From assembly GCF_900187965.1 (NCBI RefSeq), contig NZ_FZNL01000006.1:62001-126000 (forward strand): a stretch of 64,000 bases of DNA, given 5' to 3'. Under the pieces are notes generated by a model, which ran no database searches, was not told the DNA's origin, and saw only the letters and a list, made by a program, of their open reading frames with translations. Position 1 is the stretch's first letter. Each line of letters starts with the position of its first letter. This DNA is from Flavobacterium sp. ov086. GTDB taxonomy: Bacteria; Bacteroidota; Bacteroidia; Flavobacteriales; Flavobacteriaceae. A program made the translations under genes and the position numbers. This document shows, one piece after another, positions 63,083 to 64,000 of this stretch.

Positions 63083-64000
63083 CTATTTATCTAATTCAAG
63101 TGCACTCAGTAAAAATGCCACTAAAGCCGGAGAACCATTATCTTTTGTTTTTCCGCTAATATAATACTCATTTGTACCGTCTCTAAAAGGTTTTCCTCCC
63201 AGACCAACACTTGGTGAAACGTTTACAATATTTACTTCTCCCGTTTCTCCAACTTTTACAAATTCTTTTACAAAAGCATCGAATGATTTCTGTGCCGTTT
63301 TTTTATAATTTGACGCTAAGTAACCTTTATTACTGCCTTTAGCCAAAGCATAAATAATCATCGCCGAAGCAGAAGGTTCTAAATAATTTCCTTTTAATTC
63401 CGGTTTATCTGCCACTTGATACCATAATCCTGAAGAACTTTTATATTGTAACACACTTTTTGATATCTGATTCAAATAACCTACTAAAGTTTTATATTTT
63501 GGATGTGATTTTGGATAATAATCCAGTGTTTCCACTAAAGCCATCATGTACCATCCAATTCCTCGTCCCCAGATTGTTGGCGATGTTCCCGTTTCCGGAT
63601 TTGCCCACGCAATTTGTTTGCTTTCGTCCCAACATTGATAAACCAAACCCGTTTTTTTGTCTACCAAATGATTCTGAACCAATTCGAATTGTTTGGCAAT
63701 ATCATCCAGACTTTTTCCATTTTCGTACTTAACCGTATATTGTGTATAAAAAGGTTCTGCCATATACAAACCATCAATCCACATTTGATTGGGATAAATT
63801 TGTTTGTGCCAAAATCCGCCGCTTGCCGTTCTGGGTTGATTTTCGAGTTGTTTCCTTAATTGAACAATTACTTTTTGATACCGATTGTCTTTCGTCAAAT
63901 CATATAAATTAAAAAGAATTTTGCCCGGATTTACATAATCAATATTGTATTCTTTCTCGTCATACTTTTTAATATTTCCAGAACTGTCGATCATTTCATC
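63083..64000 (-). CDS. GH105 unsaturated uronyl hydrolase, 5' end outside window
   Basis: About 306 C-terminal residues are present; the frame stays open to base 64,000, so the N-terminus lies beyond the window (the visible Met in DEMIDSSG is internal). GH105 motifs match the paralogue downstream: YNIDYVNPGKILFNLYD, GGFWHKQIYPNQMWIDGLYMAEPFYTQY, QCWDESKQIAWANPETGTSPTIWGRGIGWYMMALVETLDYYP and LEPSASAMIIYALAKGSNKGYL. The two differ at many scattered positions, as expected for an old duplication with possible split in linkage preference. Signal peptide cannot be assessed. Confidence 0.92.
   Translation of the reverse strand, partial: DEMIDSSGNIKKYDEKEYNIDYVNPGKILFNLYDLTKDNRYQKVIVQLRKQLENQPRTASGGFWHKQIYPNQMWIDGLYMAEPFYTQYTVKYENGKSLDDIAKQFELVQNHLVDKKTGLVYQCWDESKQIAWANPETGTSPTIWGRGIGWYMMALVETLDYYPKSHPKYKTLVGYLNQISKSVLQYKSSSGLWYQVADKPELKGNYLEPSASAMIIYALAKGSNKGYLASNYKKTAQKSFDAFVKEFVKVGETGEVNIVNVSPSVGLGGKPFRDGTNEYYISGKTKDNGSPALVAFLLSALELDK

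Overview
The window is AT-rich bacterial DNA that reads as a member of the Bacteroidota, most likely a Flavobacterium-type flavobacterium. The evidence is SusC/SusD pairs, hybrid two-component regulators with periplasmic propellers, lipoprotein signals followed by acidic residues, sigma factor -7 boxes of the TAnnTTTG type, and start sites without Shine-Dalgarno sequences. Almost every gene serves the breakdown of uronic-acid or galactose-rich plant polysaccharides. There is no rRNA, tRNA, phage, insertion sequence or CRISPR array that I can support.

Region 1 (1-11,786, mostly + strand) is intracellular uronate catabolism: kduI (cut by the window start), kduD, a DUF4861 protein, a convergent LacI-type regulator, then kdgK, a YhcH-like protein, KDPG aldolase, an SDR-type fructuronate reductase, uxuA, uxaC and an ExuT-like transporter. 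Unsaturated uronates from lyases (through KduI/KduD) and glucuronate (through UxaC, SDR, UxuA) both converge on KDG, which KdgK and the aldolase turn into pyruvate and glyceraldehyde-3-phosphate. A promoter with a palindromic operator precedes kdgK.

Region 2 (11,998-28,693, + strand) is a polysaccharide utilization locus (PUL): a beta-helix protein of unknown specificity, a hybrid two-component regulator, SusC, SusD, a GH88 unsaturated uronyl hydrolase and two GH2 enzymes. Its substrate is probably an acidic glycan cut by a lyase. 28,794-32,164 holds unrelated small genes (DUF2911, a serine hydrolase, an NlpE-like lipoprotein, a YegP-like protein), separated by clear terminators.

Region 3 (32,247-52,778, - strand) is a second PUL: hybrid regulator, SusE/F-like lipoprotein, SusC, SusD, two tandem GH30, a GH2, a GH27 and a double-domain GH43. 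The enzyme set fits a beta-1,6-galactan or arabinogalactan side-chain substrate. 53,214-54,521 holds a histone H1-like protein, a hypothetical protein and a short collagen-like protein.

Region 4 (55,219-64,000, - strand) is a pectin cluster: CE12 acetylesterase, GH28, a PL10-CE8 fusion, a GH43 and two tandem GH105 (the last runs off the window). Its unsaturated oligouronide products would feed Region 1.

Intergenic DNA is unusually rich in long imperfect inverted repeats of several families, a structured element present twice, and tandem repeats, including a 16-bp array directly before the CE12 gene.
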